This document shows, in pieces, positions 45,826 through 53,569 of a stretch of 64,000 nt of DNA. How positions within the stretch are numbered: position 1 is the first letter of the stretch; each line of letters starts with the position of its first letter. The notes under the pieces were generated by a model. It made no database searches and had not been told where the DNA came from. It saw nothing but the letters and a program-made list of their open reading frames with translations. Made by a program: the position numbers and the translations under genes. Origin of the DNA: Flavobacterium sp. MedPE-SWcel (GTDB taxonomy: Bacteria > Bacteroidota > Bacteroidia > Flavobacteriales > Flavobacteriaceae); assembly GCA_001874325.1 (NCBI GenBank), contig MPCW01000010.1:1-64000 (forward strand). Direction: 5' to 3'.

Positions 45826-45868
45826 TATAGACTATATGACGGAGTGCACGCCATTATGTAGCCTATAG
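45825..45868 (+). promoter_or_regulatory. Long hairpin after the TPP aptamer, probable expression platform
   Basis: 45825-45834 pairs with 45859-45868 with one mismatch and the inside continues pairing through GG/CC. It begins where the aptamer ends, so it may switch with it. A smaller AAAAGG/CCTTTT hairpin at 45894-45915 is an alternative terminator-like element. Confidence 0.5.
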
Positions 45869-45936
45869 AAGTATATTAATATTTAATTAACTAAAAAGGA
45901 ATAATTGCCCCTTTTATTCGTAAACACATTTTACGA

Positions 45937-48105
45937 ATGAAAACTTTATTCATTACTCTTAACAGGAAAAAGAAAAATCTTTTACCTCTAGCTCTTGGTC
46001 TTTTTGCCATGACAGCTAATGCACAAACTCCTCCCGTTACTCCTACTCCACCTACTCCTGAACAGGATAGTACAAAAGTATCTGAGTACAAACTTGACGA
46101 GGTTTTAGTACAAGCCGTACGTGTAACAACACAAACACCTGTAACGTTTAGTAACATTAGTAAAGAAGAAATTGCTCCTCGTAACTTAGGGCAAGACATA
46201 CCTTTTTTACTTAACTACCTTCCATCGGTTGTAACAACCTCTGATGCTGGTAACGGAATTGGTTACAGCGGAATACGAGTTCGTGGTGCTGATGCTAGTC
46301 GTGTAAACGTTACACTAAACGGTATACCATATAACGACGCTGAGTCGCATGGTACTTTCTGGGTAAATATGCCAGATTTTGCTTCATCTGTAGAAAACAT
46401 ACAACTACAACGTGGTGTAGGTACATCTACTAACGGTGCAGGTGCGTTTGGAGCGAGCCTTAACTTACTTACTGATGCTTATAGTAAAAAGTCTAACGGA
46501 GAGATATCAAACTCTTTTGGTAGCTTTAATTCTAGAAAGCATACTGTAAAATTTAGTACTGGACTAATGAACGATCGCTTCGAGATAGCAGGTAGGTTAT
46601 CTAACATTGCTTCTGACGGTTATATTGATCGCGCTTCATCTGATCTTAAATCATACTTTTTACAAGGAACGTATGTAGGTGAAACAACCTTAATAAAAGC
46701 ATTAGTTTTTGGAGGTAAAGAGCGTACATACCAAGCTTGGAATGGTATTGACCGTGCTACATTAGAAAGTAACAGACAGTTTAACTCTTCTGGAATATAT
46801 ACTGATATTGATGGTAACATACGTCACTATGATGATGAAACAGATAATTACCAACAAGATCACTACCAGTTACACTGGAATGAAAAATTAAACGAAAACT
46901 GGAATACTAACTTAGCATTTCATTACACAATAGGTAAAGGTTATTATGAAAGCTACAGAGATGAAGCTTCAGCAGCAGATTACCCTGGTATAGGAGCTAC
47001 AGACATTGATAATGGTACTACTGATTTAATTACACGTAAGTGGTTAGATAATGATTTTTATGGCACTACATTCTCTACTAACTACAAAAACAATGGTTTA
47101 AATGTTGTTTTAGGTGGTGCATGGAACAAGTATGAAGGTGATCACTTTGGTAACATTATATGGGCTAGAAACTCAAATGGTGTACAACCAGGTGACAAAT
47201 ACTATGATGACAGCTCTCAAAAAACAGACTTTAATGTATTTGCAAAAGCAAACTACCAGTTAACTGAAAAGTTTAGCTTATTTGGAGATTTACAATACCG
47301 TAAGGTAGAATATAAAGCAGATGGTATACCTGTAGATGACAACCTTAACTTTTTTAACCCAAAAGCAGGTCTTACTTATAGAGTAAATAACAACAATAGT
47401 ATTTACCTATCTTATGCACGTGCTAACAAAGAGCCTCGTCGTGCAGATTATGAAAACGGTAGTAACAAATCAGAACAACTTAACGACTTCGAATTAGGTT
47501 GGAGATATAAAGCGGGTAGAAACTCTCTTAATATAAATGCTTACTACATGCAATATAAAGACCAGTTAGTATTAACAGGGGCTTTAAACGACGTAGGAGC
47601 ACCTATATCTACTAATAGTGGAGATAGTTACAGACTAGGACTAGAGGCAGAGGCTACATTATTCCTTTCTGACAAGTTTGTAGTTAGACCAAATATTGCA
47701 CTGAGCGACAACAAAAACAAAGATTTTTATAACGAAGGTGATACTGGTTTAGAAAACCTTGGTAATACTGAGATTGCTTTCTCACCAAGTGTTATAGCTG
47801 GAAATCAATTAATTTTTATTCCTGCAGAAAACTTCCAAGTTGCATTTTTATCAAAATTTGTAGGAGAGCAGTTTATGGACAACTTAGAGTCTAGCAACGC
47901 AAAATTAGACAGTTATTTTGTAAACGACCTAAATGTAACATATGAGTTAAAAACAAAATCTATATTTAAAGGTATTGTGCTTAGCGGACTAGTTAACAAC
48001 ATTTTTGATGCTGAATATGAGTCTAACGGTTACATGTATGGAGATCCTTACTATTACCCACAAGCTGGTATTAACTTTTTAGTAGGAGCTACACTTAAAT
48101 TCTAA
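45937..48105 (+). CDS. TonB-dependent receptor, probable thiamine importer
   Basis: The 722-residue outer-membrane receptor has a signal ending at TANAQ, a TonB box near DEVLVQAVRVT, a plug with GYSGIRVRGADASRVNVTLNGIPYNDAE, and a barrel ending in GINFLVGATLKF. There is no SusD partner and no carboxypeptidase-like N-domain, which fits a small-molecule receptor. The TPP riboswitch in its leader points to thiamine or a thiamine phosphate as substrate. A Pro/Thr-rich linker follows the signal peptide. Confidence 0.93.
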   Translation: MKTLFITLNRKKKNLLPLALGLFAMTANAQTPPVTPTPPTPEQDSTKVSEYKLDEVLVQAVRVTTQTPVTFSNISKEEIAPRNLGQDIPFLLNYLPSVVTTSDAGNGIGYSGIRVRGADASRVNVTLNGIPYNDAESHGTFWVNMPDFASSVENIQLQRGVGTSTNGAGAFGASLNLLTDAYSKKSNGEISNSFGSFNSRKHTVKFSTGLMNDRFEIAGRLSNIASDGYIDRASSDLKSYFLQGTYVGETTLIKALVFGGKERTYQAWNGIDRATLESNRQFNSSGIYTDIDGNIRHYDDETDNYQQDHYQLHWNEKLNENWNTNLAFHYTIGKGYYESYRDEASAADYPGIGATDIDNGTTDLITRKWLDNDFYGTTFSTNYKNNGLNVVLGGAWNKYEGDHFGNIIWARNSNGVQPGDKYYDDSSQKTDFNVFAKANYQLTEKFSLFGDLQYRKVEYKADGIPVDDNLNFFNPKAGLTYRVNNNNSIYLSYARANKEPRRADYENGSNKSEQLNDFELGWRYKAGRNSLNINAYYMQYKDQLVLTGALNDVGAPISTNSGDSYRLGLEAEATLFLSDKFVVRPNIALSDNKNKDFYNEGDTGLENLGNTEIAFSPSVIAGNQLIFIPAENFQVAFLSKFVGEQFMDNLESSNAKLDSYFVNDLNVTYELKTKSIFKGIVLSGLVNNIFDAEYESNGYMYGDPYYYPQAGINFLVGATLKF

Positions 48106-48133
48106 ATAATAGAGTGTTCTCACTCTTTTATAT

Positions 48134-48169
48134 AAAAAGTCCTGTCGCTTTATAGTGACAGGACTTTTT
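48134..48169. terminator. Terminator after the TonB receptor, overlapping the convergent gene
   Basis: AAAAAGTCCTGTC pairs with GACAGGACTTTTT around a 10-base loop. The right arm lies within the last codons of the convergent SRPBCC gene, whose stop is at 48150, so the two transcripts would overlap. Confidence 0.85.
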
Positions 48170-48629
48170 CATATTTATCAACATCTTCTGCAAATTCTTT
48201 AACAACCCTATTTCGTTTAACTAATAAATTACTCATATAGCTTTTCAAGAATAAACTATCTGCTATTCTACCAAGCACCCCATAAGGACTTTTATAGTCG
48301 AATATATCAGTCATTATTGTTACATCATTTTCTTCATTAAAAATGTGCTCGTGCTTAAATGATTTAAATGTACCCGATACCATTTCATCTACAAAATAAT
48401 CTGGTTTTTCAAACACTGTTATTCTAGACGTCAGCAATTGTGTTACCCCAAAATGCTTCGCTCTCCAAGTTACACTTTCACCATCACCTATCAAACCCGA
48501 GGTCCTTCCTGCAATGGCTTCTTCATTTGTTTGTGCCGTTGATACTACATGAAGATCTATACTTCTTGAAAGATCAAAAACAATATTTTTAGGCGCTTTA
48601 ATTTCAGTAACCAATCTTATAATGGGCAT
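48150..48629 (-). CDS. SRPBCC (START-like) family protein
   Basis: This is a 159-residue soluble protein with a START/Bet v1-like fold: the start VTEIKAPKNIVFDLSRSIDLHVVS and the pattern DYFVDEMVSGTFKSFKHEHIF belong to the polyketide cyclase/dehydrase-like SRPBCC family. Members bind hydrophobic ligands; no function can be assigned. It lies two bases after the stop-side of the Rieske-like lipoprotein gene, so the two are probably one transcript. Confidence 0.82.
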   Translation of the reverse strand: MPIIRLVTEIKAPKNIVFDLSRSIDLHVVSTAQTNEEAIAGRTSGLIGDGESVTWRAKHFGVTQLLTSRITVFEKPDYFVDEMVSGTFKSFKHEHIFNEENDVTIMTDIFDYKSPYGVLGRIADSLFLKSYMSNLLVKRNRVVKEFAEDVDKYEKVLSL

Positions 48630-48631
48630 AA

Positions 48632-49063
48632 TTAGTTAAAAACTCTAATTACACCATTACCTATTACTTGTACTCTATACTGTTTTAAAGGGTACTCTAC
48701 CCCTGCTGCTTGCCCCCCAAAAAGACTATACTCTACATCATCACAAGGACATACTGCCATAATACCATCAAGACTCATTGCTGAACACGAGTCAAGTTCT
48801 TGATTAGGACAAGAAGCCTCATAAGCAACATAGCCCCCACCTGTATTCATAACAAAAACACCATTAATACCTATACCTGCTTGATCTATAAATACAGGAT
48901 TTCCTGTAAACTGCAAGTTTGTATATAATGGTAGTTCCATATTAATATCTATAGAAAAATTGTAGTTGGGTAAATATCTATTGTTGTTATTAATAGAATT
49001 GCTACTGCACCCAAATAAAATTGGGAACAATAAAACTAAAAAAACATACCTCATGAGCTTCAT
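48632..49063 (-). CDS. Rieske-fold-like lipoprotein lacking histidine ligands
   Basis: A lipoprotein signal leads to lipobox LFGC (C19). The C-terminal half follows the Rieske pattern: YEASCPN at 81-87, VCPCDD at 104-109, then SLFGGQAAGVEYPLKQYRVQVIGNGVIRVFN over 113-143. True Rieske domains have CxH and CxxH; here the histidine positions are N87 and D108, so a normal 2Fe-2S centre cannot form. Extra cysteines C93 and C107 could make disulfides. ATG at codon 4 is an alternative start. Confidence 0.72.
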   Translation of the reverse strand: MKLMRYVFLVLLFPILFGCSSNSINNNNRYLPNYNFSIDINMELPLYTNLQFTGNPVFIDQAGIGINGVFVMNTGGGYVAYEASCPNQELDSCSAMSLDGIMAVCPCDDVEYSLFGGQAAGVEYPLKQYRVQVIGNGVIRVFN

Positions 49064-49088
49064 AAATTTACACTTAATAATTATGATA

Positions 49089-49096
49089 CAAATTTA
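49089..49096 (-). promoter_or_regulatory. TAAATTTG -7 element for the Rieske-like lipoprotein gene
   Basis: The minus strand reads TAAATTTG about 26 bases before the ATG at 49063. Confidence 0.45.
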
Positions 49097-49157
49097 AATT
49101 AATTAACTTTGACAAGTGCTATGGCACCTATTTAAAACAGACGTATCAAAAAAATAT

Positions 49158-49165
49158 TATCTTTG
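49158..49165 (+). promoter_or_regulatory. TATCTTTG -7 element for greA
   Basis: TATCTTTG matches TAnnTTTG 57 bases before the greA start. Transcription would begin near 49170-49172, at the base of the hairpin that follows. Confidence 0.55.
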
Positions 49166-49172
49166 TAAGAAG

Positions 49173-49199
49173 AAATCCCGTCATGACATGGGATTTTTT
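49173..49199 (+). terminator. Terminator-like hairpin in the greA leader
   Basis: AAATCCC pairs with GGGATTT around TCATGACAT-type loop sequence, followed by TTTTTTC. The upstream gene is divergent, so this hairpin belongs to greA's own leader. It is an attenuator candidate. Confidence 0.6.
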
Positions 49200-49222
49200 C
49201 TATTTATATAAACAATGAAGTT

Positions 49223-49699
49223 ATGAGTAAAGTATCTTACTACACAGCAGAAGGATTAAAAAAACTAAGAGAAGAACTAGACCAATTAAAAAGTATAGAA
49301 AGACCAAAAGCTTCTCAAGATATAGCTGACGCAAGAGATAAAGGTGATTTATCTGAGAATGCTGAATATGATGCTGCCAAAGAAGCTCAAGGATTATTAG
49401 AAATGAAAATTTCTAAAACAGAAGAAATACTTGCTAACGCAAGACTTATCGATGAATCTCAACTTGATGTTAGTAAAGCATTAGTTTTATCTACTGTAAA
49501 GATCAAGAACCAGACTAATGGTATGGAAATGACTTATACTCTTGTTGCAGAAAGTGAAGCTGATTTAAAAACAGGTAAAATATCAGTTACATCTCCTATA
49601 GGTAAGGGTCTTTTAGGAAAATCTGTAGGTGAAGTTGCCGAAATTAAAGTACCTAATGGAACTTTAAAGTTTGATGTTTTAGAAATCTCAAGAGATTAA
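49223..49699 (+). CDS. greA: Transcription elongation factor GreA
   Basis: GreA restarts backtracked RNA polymerase by stimulating RNA cleavage. The N-terminal coiled coil has YTAEGLKKLREELDQLKS and the tip acidic motif DARDKGDLSENAEYDAAKE. The C-terminal FKBP-like domain has ISVTSPIGKGLLGKSVGEVAEIKVPNG over residues about 113-140. Length (158) is normal. It is followed after 23 bases by a HIT protein gene. Confidence 0.97.
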   Translation: MSKVSYYTAEGLKKLREELDQLKSIERPKASQDIADARDKGDLSENAEYDAAKEAQGLLEMKISKTEEILANARLIDESQLDVSKALVLSTVKIKNQTNGMEMTYTLVAESEADLKTGKISVTSPIGKGLLGKSVGEVAEIKVPNGTLKFDVLEISRD

Positions 49700-49722
49700 T
49701 AATTATATAAAACCTCCATGCT

Positions 49723-50112
49723 ATGAGCTCTATATTTACAAAAATTGTAAACGGTGAGATACCTGCTTATAAAATTGCCGAAGATGATAATTTCTTAGCT
49801 TTTTTAGATGTAAACCCAAATGCGAAAGGACATACACTGTGTATTCCTAAAAAAGAAATCAATAAGATTTTTGATATGGACGAGAAGCTATATCTCGACC
49901 TTATGCAGTTTTCATACAAAGTAGCTCATGCCATAGAAAAAACAGTACCTTGTAAACGTGTAGGTATGTCTGTTGTAGGACTAGAAGTACCACACGTACA
50001 TGTACACCTGATACCTCTAAACGAAATGGACGAAATGCGCTTTATTAATAAAGTAAAACTTGAAAAAGAAGAGTTTGAAGCATTAGCAAAAAATATAAAT
50101 AGTAATCTTTAA
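49723..50112 (+). CDS. HIT-family nucleotide hydrolase/transferase
   Basis: The 129-residue protein carries the histidine triad VPHVHVHLIPL and the N-terminal IFTKIVNGEIPAYKIAEDDNFLAFLDVNP typical of Hint-branch HIT proteins. Such enzymes hydrolyse nucleoside phosphoramidates or dinucleoside polyphosphates. It is co-transcribed with greA and ends at a strong hairpin. Confidence 0.95.
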   Translation: MSSIFTKIVNGEIPAYKIAEDDNFLAFLDVNPNAKGHTLCIPKKEINKIFDMDEKLYLDLMQFSYKVAHAIEKTVPCKRVGMSVVGLEVPHVHVHLIPLNEMDEMRFINKVKLEKEEFEALAKNINSNL

Positions 50113-50131
50113 ACATTAAGTTTAAAGATTT

Positions 50132-50170
50132 AAAAAAGCCGAAGAGTAATAAATACTCTTCGGCTTTTTT
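50132..50170. terminator. Bidirectional terminator between the HIT gene and the histidine kinase gene
   Basis: AAAAAAGCCGAAGAGTA pairs with TACTCTTCGGCTTTTTT around a 5-base loop. A and T runs flank both sides, and the minus-strand stop codon begins at 50169. Confidence 0.9.
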
Positions 50171-51317
50171 ATTTTTTAGGAAAACTCGCTTGCATAGTAG
50201 TACCTTTCCCTACTTCTGATGTAAGTACTTTTATTCTTCCTTTATGATATTCTTGCACAATACGCTTGGTTAAAGACAAGCCAAGCCCCCACCCTCTTTT
50301 CTTGGTAGTAAAGCCGGGTTCGAATACTTTTCTATATTGTCCTTTTGCAATTCCTTTACCAGAATCGCAAACCTTAATTTTTAAATATTTCTCAGTATCC
50401 TCTATTATAATATCAAGCTTACCCTTACCCTTCATAGCATCAATAGCATTTTTTACTAAATTTTCTATTGTCCAACTATGCAGCTCAGGATTAAGCATAA
50501 CAGGTACAGGATAATCAGGCGCATTAAAACTAAACACTACTTGTTTAGATGCTCTCGATTTTAAATACTCAAAAGATTTTGTCGTTTCCTGTACAATATC
50601 TAACTCTTCAAGTTCAGGTTCAGACCCTACTTTAGAGAAACGTTCAGCTATAGTTTGTAATCTATCAACATCTTTCTCTACCTCTGTAACCGTTGTCTCA
50701 TCAACATTATCAACTTTCATTATTTCTATCCAACCTAACAATGATGATAACGGAGTACCTATTTGATGTGCTGTTTCTTTTGCCATACCAGCCCAAAGCC
50801 TGTTTTGAGCGCTCATTTTTGTAGCTCTAAAAAAAATATAAACCACAGCACCAAACAACACAATAATAAGCACTAAGGCAATAGGATAATACTTCAGTTT
50901 ATTAAGTAACGGTGAGTTACCATAATACAAGTATTGAAAATTATTATCAGCAAGTCCCATCTGGATAGGATTGTTTTGTTTCTTTAAACTATTTAAAAAA
51001 ATACGCCTTCGCAAAGTGTCAGCTTCAACCTCTACGGGTAAGTTTGCCATTTTCATTATACTATCACGACTATTGGTAAGAATAATAGGGATAGATGTAT
51101 TACTACTTATTATTTTAAAAGGAAGTTCTACATCAGTATTTTCATTCGCATTATTCAATGCTATCTGAGCTCCTGCCCACAATTCCACTTTACTTCTCTC
51201 ATCTTCTTTAAAAATTTGAAAAAAATTATAGGTATTCCACAGTATAGCTACCACAATAAGAAATGAAGCTAAAATAAGTATCACTCGAGTAATACTTCTT
51301 TTATCAGTAATCTGCAT
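50169..51317 (-). CDS. Orphan membrane sensor histidine kinase
   Basis: The protein senses an unknown signal and should autophosphorylate. Membrane helices lie at residues about 11-30 and 143-163, with a periplasmic sensor loop between. The H-box is AKETAHQIGTPLSSLLGWIE with H184. The ATPase domain shows the N-box ENLVKNAIDAMKG, VCDSGKGI and the G-boxes GWGLGLSLTKRIV. No response regulator gene is adjacent, so its partner is elsewhere. Confidence 0.93.
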   Translation of the reverse strand: MQITDKRSITRVILILASFLIVVAILWNTYNFFQIFKEDERSKVELWAGAQIALNNANENTDVELPFKIISSNTSIPIILTNSRDSIMKMANLPVEVEADTLRRRIFLNSLKKQNNPIQMGLADNNFQYLYYGNSPLLNKLKYYPIALVLIIVLFGAVVYIFFRATKMSAQNRLWAGMAKETAHQIGTPLSSLLGWIEIMKVDNVDETTVTEVEKDVDRLQTIAERFSKVGSEPELEELDIVQETTKSFEYLKSRASKQVVFSFNAPDYPVPVMLNPELHSWTIENLVKNAIDAMKGKGKLDIIIEDTEKYLKIKVCDSGKGIAKGQYRKVFEPGFTTKKRGWGLGLSLTKRIVQEYHKGRIKVLTSEVGKGTTMQASFPKK

Positions 51318-51426
51318 AAATTATATTTTGAGGTTTAAAGATAACTAAACACTAGCATTTACAATATAGTCAACCCAATTTTAATAATAGTTATTAACAT
51401 GCATTTTATAGTACTATCAGAAAAAG

Positions 51427-51434
51427 TATCTTTG
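51427..51434 (+). promoter_or_regulatory. TATCTTTG -7 element for the flavin reductase-like gene
   Basis: TATCTTTG matches TAnnTTTG and ends 17 bases before the ATG at 51452. Confidence 0.5.
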
Positions 51435-51451
51435 TAAAAAACAACTCCAAC

Positions 51452-52333
51452 ATGCTTAGTATTGATCCTAAAGAAATACCTACTGCAAAACTACAGGGCT
51501 ACCTGCAAGGAGCAATAGGACCTAGACCAATAGCGTTTGCTAGTACATTAGACAAAAACAACGTTCCGAATCTTTCGCCGTTTAGTTTTTTTAATGTTTT
51601 TAGTGCTAACCCGCCTATATTAGTATTCTCTCCTGCACGTAGAGTACGTAACAACACGATAAAACATACGCTTATAAACGCTGAACTTAACCGTGAGGTA
51701 GTTATAAACGTAGTTAACTATGATATAGTACAACAAACATCATTATCTAGCACAGAGTATGCCGATGGTGTTAATGAGTTTGAAAAAGCAGGATTAACTA
51801 TGGAGCCTAGCGATGTGGTTAAGCCATTTCGTGTAAAAGAATCTCCCGTACAGTTTGAGTGTAAGGTAAACGATATTATAGCAATGGGAGCTGAAGGTGG
51901 TGCTGGAAATTTAATACTTTGCGAAGTAGTAAAACTACATGTAGACGAAGCTATACTTGATGAAAATGGCGCTGTAGATCAGAAAAAAATTGATTTAGTA
52001 TCACGTATGGGTGGTAACTGGTACAGCCGTGCTAATCAAGGACTTTTTGAAGTTGAAAAACCACTTACAACACTAGGAATTGGAGTAGATAACATTCCTG
52101 ATTTTATTAAAGAATGTGGTGTTTTTAATGGTAACGATTTAGGCAAACTAGGTAATGTAGAAGTATTACCAAATAAAGATGAAATCGAGCAGTTTATAAA
52201 CGAAGATTTCGAAATAAAAGCTATACTTAGTAGTGACGACACTGATAAGAAATATGACAGCGCAAAACAACATCTAGATAATGGTGATGTACTAAAAGCA
52301 TGGAAAGTGCTTTTAGCAGAGAAGAATTTTTAA
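51452..52333 (+). CDS. Flavin reductase-like FMN-binding split-barrel protein
   Basis: Residues about 15-190 form the split-barrel FMN-binding domain: GAIGPRPIAFASTLDKNNVPNLSPFSFFNVFSANPP spread over residues 21-56, then REVVINVVNYD and FECKVNDIIAMG. These match the DIM6/NTAB-type flavoprotein family. The C-terminal 100 residues are less conserved and acidic. The substrate is unknown. A DUF3127 gene lies 45 bases downstream. Confidence 0.88.
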   Translation: MLSIDPKEIPTAKLQGYLQGAIGPRPIAFASTLDKNNVPNLSPFSFFNVFSANPPILVFSPARRVRNNTIKHTLINAELNREVVINVVNYDIVQQTSLSSTEYADGVNEFEKAGLTMEPSDVVKPFRVKESPVQFECKVNDIIAMGAEGGAGNLILCEVVKLHVDEAILDENGAVDQKKIDLVSRMGGNWYSRANQGLFEVEKPLTTLGIGVDNIPDFIKECGVFNGNDLGKLGNVEVLPNKDEIEQFINEDFEIKAILSSDDTDKKYDSAKQHLDNGDVLKAWKVLLAEKNF

Positions 52334-52378
52334 TATTTTAATGATAGCTGCCTTTGGCAGAAAATAACAAGAGTAATT

Positions 52379-52774
52379 ATGGAAGTTTCAGGAAGAATTA
52401 AGGTTATCGATGAAACCAAAACATTTGGTAGTAACGGGTTTAGAAAAAGAGAAATGGTAGTTACTACCGATGAGCAGTACCCACAACACATAATGGTAGA
52501 ATTCACACAAGATAAGTGTGATTTACTTAACAATTATGGTGTAGGCGAGCCTGTAAAGATTTCTATAAACCTTAGAGGTAGAGAATGGGTTAACCCACAA
52601 GGTGAAACAAAATACTTTAACTCTATACAGGGTTGGAGAATAGAGAAAATGCAACCAGAAGCTCCTGCAGGAGGTGGTTATCAGGCAGCACCGCCAACAC
52701 CAGCAACTCCCCAAGATTCTTTTGAGCCAGCAAAAAACTTTAAAGAAGAAGATCACGACGATTTACCTTTCTAA
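52379..52774 (+). CDS. DUF3127-family protein
   Basis: The 131-residue protein has the DUF3127 OB-like domain: GRIKVIDETKTFGSNGFRKREMVVTTDEQYPQ over residues about 5-36, then INLRGREWVNPQGETKYFNSIQGWRIEK. The tail is Pro/Ala-rich and ends in the acidic DDLPF, like the tip of single-stranded DNA-binding protein (compare DDDLPF in ssb at 62070-62516). It may therefore bind the same partner proteins; that is inference. Confidence 0.88.
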   Translation: MEVSGRIKVIDETKTFGSNGFRKREMVVTTDEQYPQHIMVEFTQDKCDLLNNYGVGEPVKISINLRGREWVNPQGETKYFNSIQGWRIEKMQPEAPAGGGYQAAPPTPATPQDSFEPAKNFKEEDHDDLPF

Positions 52775-52796
52775 AAAAGTAAAGTCTTAAAATAAC

Positions 52797-52827
52797 AAAC
52801 CCCGAAGCTCAAACTTCGGGGTTTTAT
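52797..52827 (+). terminator. Terminator after the DUF3127 gene
   Basis: AAACCCCGAAG pairs with CTTCGGGGTTT around a 6-base loop. It stands before the convergent Cys-rich lipoprotein gene and could serve both. Confidence 0.85.
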
Positions 52828-52845
52828 TTATTATATATTACAAAT

Positions 52846-53415
52846 TTAAAGACTATCTGTAACTGTTTTTCGGCAATCTTTAGTATTACTACAAGGGGTA
52901 CACTTCCAATGCACAAACCCATCTTTTGCTAGATAAAGATCAGGATTACAACCTTCTTTACAAGTACTTACACAAACACATGTTTTTTTAAACATATTTG
53001 ACGGTGACATATCCGCAACTAAATCTCCCACTCCATTTGAAGAAGCAAACAACCTAGTTACTATCTTAACTCCACCACCTTCACTTACACCTATTAAATA
53101 AAAATACTTCTCCGAAGTCCCTTCGATAATCCCCTCCTTTATTTCAACTTTAGCTACGGTAGTTTTATAACCATTCTCTTTTAAACGGTTTTCAAAAATC
53201 ATTTTCAACTTCGAAAGATTGGCTGTAATTTTCAAATTACCCTTAGCATCATAAGTCCCTATTTGCCTTTTAGCAGCCTCAGTCGGTCCACCTTTAAAAG
53301 GGATCATATCAGCACCAACTTGGGAAGCATTCGAGTTATTTTGCTTTGCACTACATGATAATAACAACCAAAAGGCTATTAACGAAATAAAACCATAAAC
53401 TTTAATTATTCTCAT
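52846..53415 (-). CDS. Lipoprotein with a cysteine-rich C-terminus, unknown function
   Basis: A lipoprotein signal ends at LLSC (C21). The middle (residues about 60-135) is an alpha/beta stretch without a motif I recognise. The C-terminus carries seven cysteines in 36 residues: C146, C148, C152, C156, C172, C175, C181. The arrangement CxCxxxCxxxC then CxxCxxxxxC could bind metal or form disulfides in the periplasm. The gene is alone, convergent with DUF3127 and divergent from aat. Confidence 0.7.
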   Translation of the reverse strand: MRIIKVYGFISLIAFWLLLSCSAKQNNSNASQVGADMIPFKGGPTEAAKRQIGTYDAKGNLKITANLSKLKMIFENRLKENGYKTTVAKVEIKEGIIEGTSEKYFYLIGVSEGGGVKIVTRLFASSNGVGDLVADMSPSNMFKKTCVCVSTCKEGCNPDLYLAKDGFVHWKCTPCSNTKDCRKTVTDSL

Positions 53416-53533
53416 TTGATTAGTAATTAATTAGATTAAATATTTGGATAATAACACCTCCACAAAAGGCAATCCAAAATTACTTATTTGGATTATACTT
53501 TAAATATCATTTTCTAAACAATTAATTCTATCA

Positions 53534-53541
53534 TAAATTTG
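53534..53541 (+). promoter_or_regulatory. TAAATTTG -7 element for aat
   Basis: TAAATTTG matches TAnnTTTG and ends 28 bases before the ATG at 53570. Confidence 0.5.
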
Positions 53542-53569
53542 CACTCATAATAACTCCTTTTCAATCTAA

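Noticed and set aside
40540..48105. A biosynthetic gene cluster around the phosphopantetheinyl transferase
   Set aside because: No carrier protein, synthase or tailoring enzyme is nearby; the neighbours are transporters and housekeeping genes.
52846..53415. A toxin-antitoxin or bacteriocin precursor from its cysteine-rich tail
   Set aside because: It has a full lipoprotein signal, normal length and no partner gene, so an envelope lipoprotein is the better reading.
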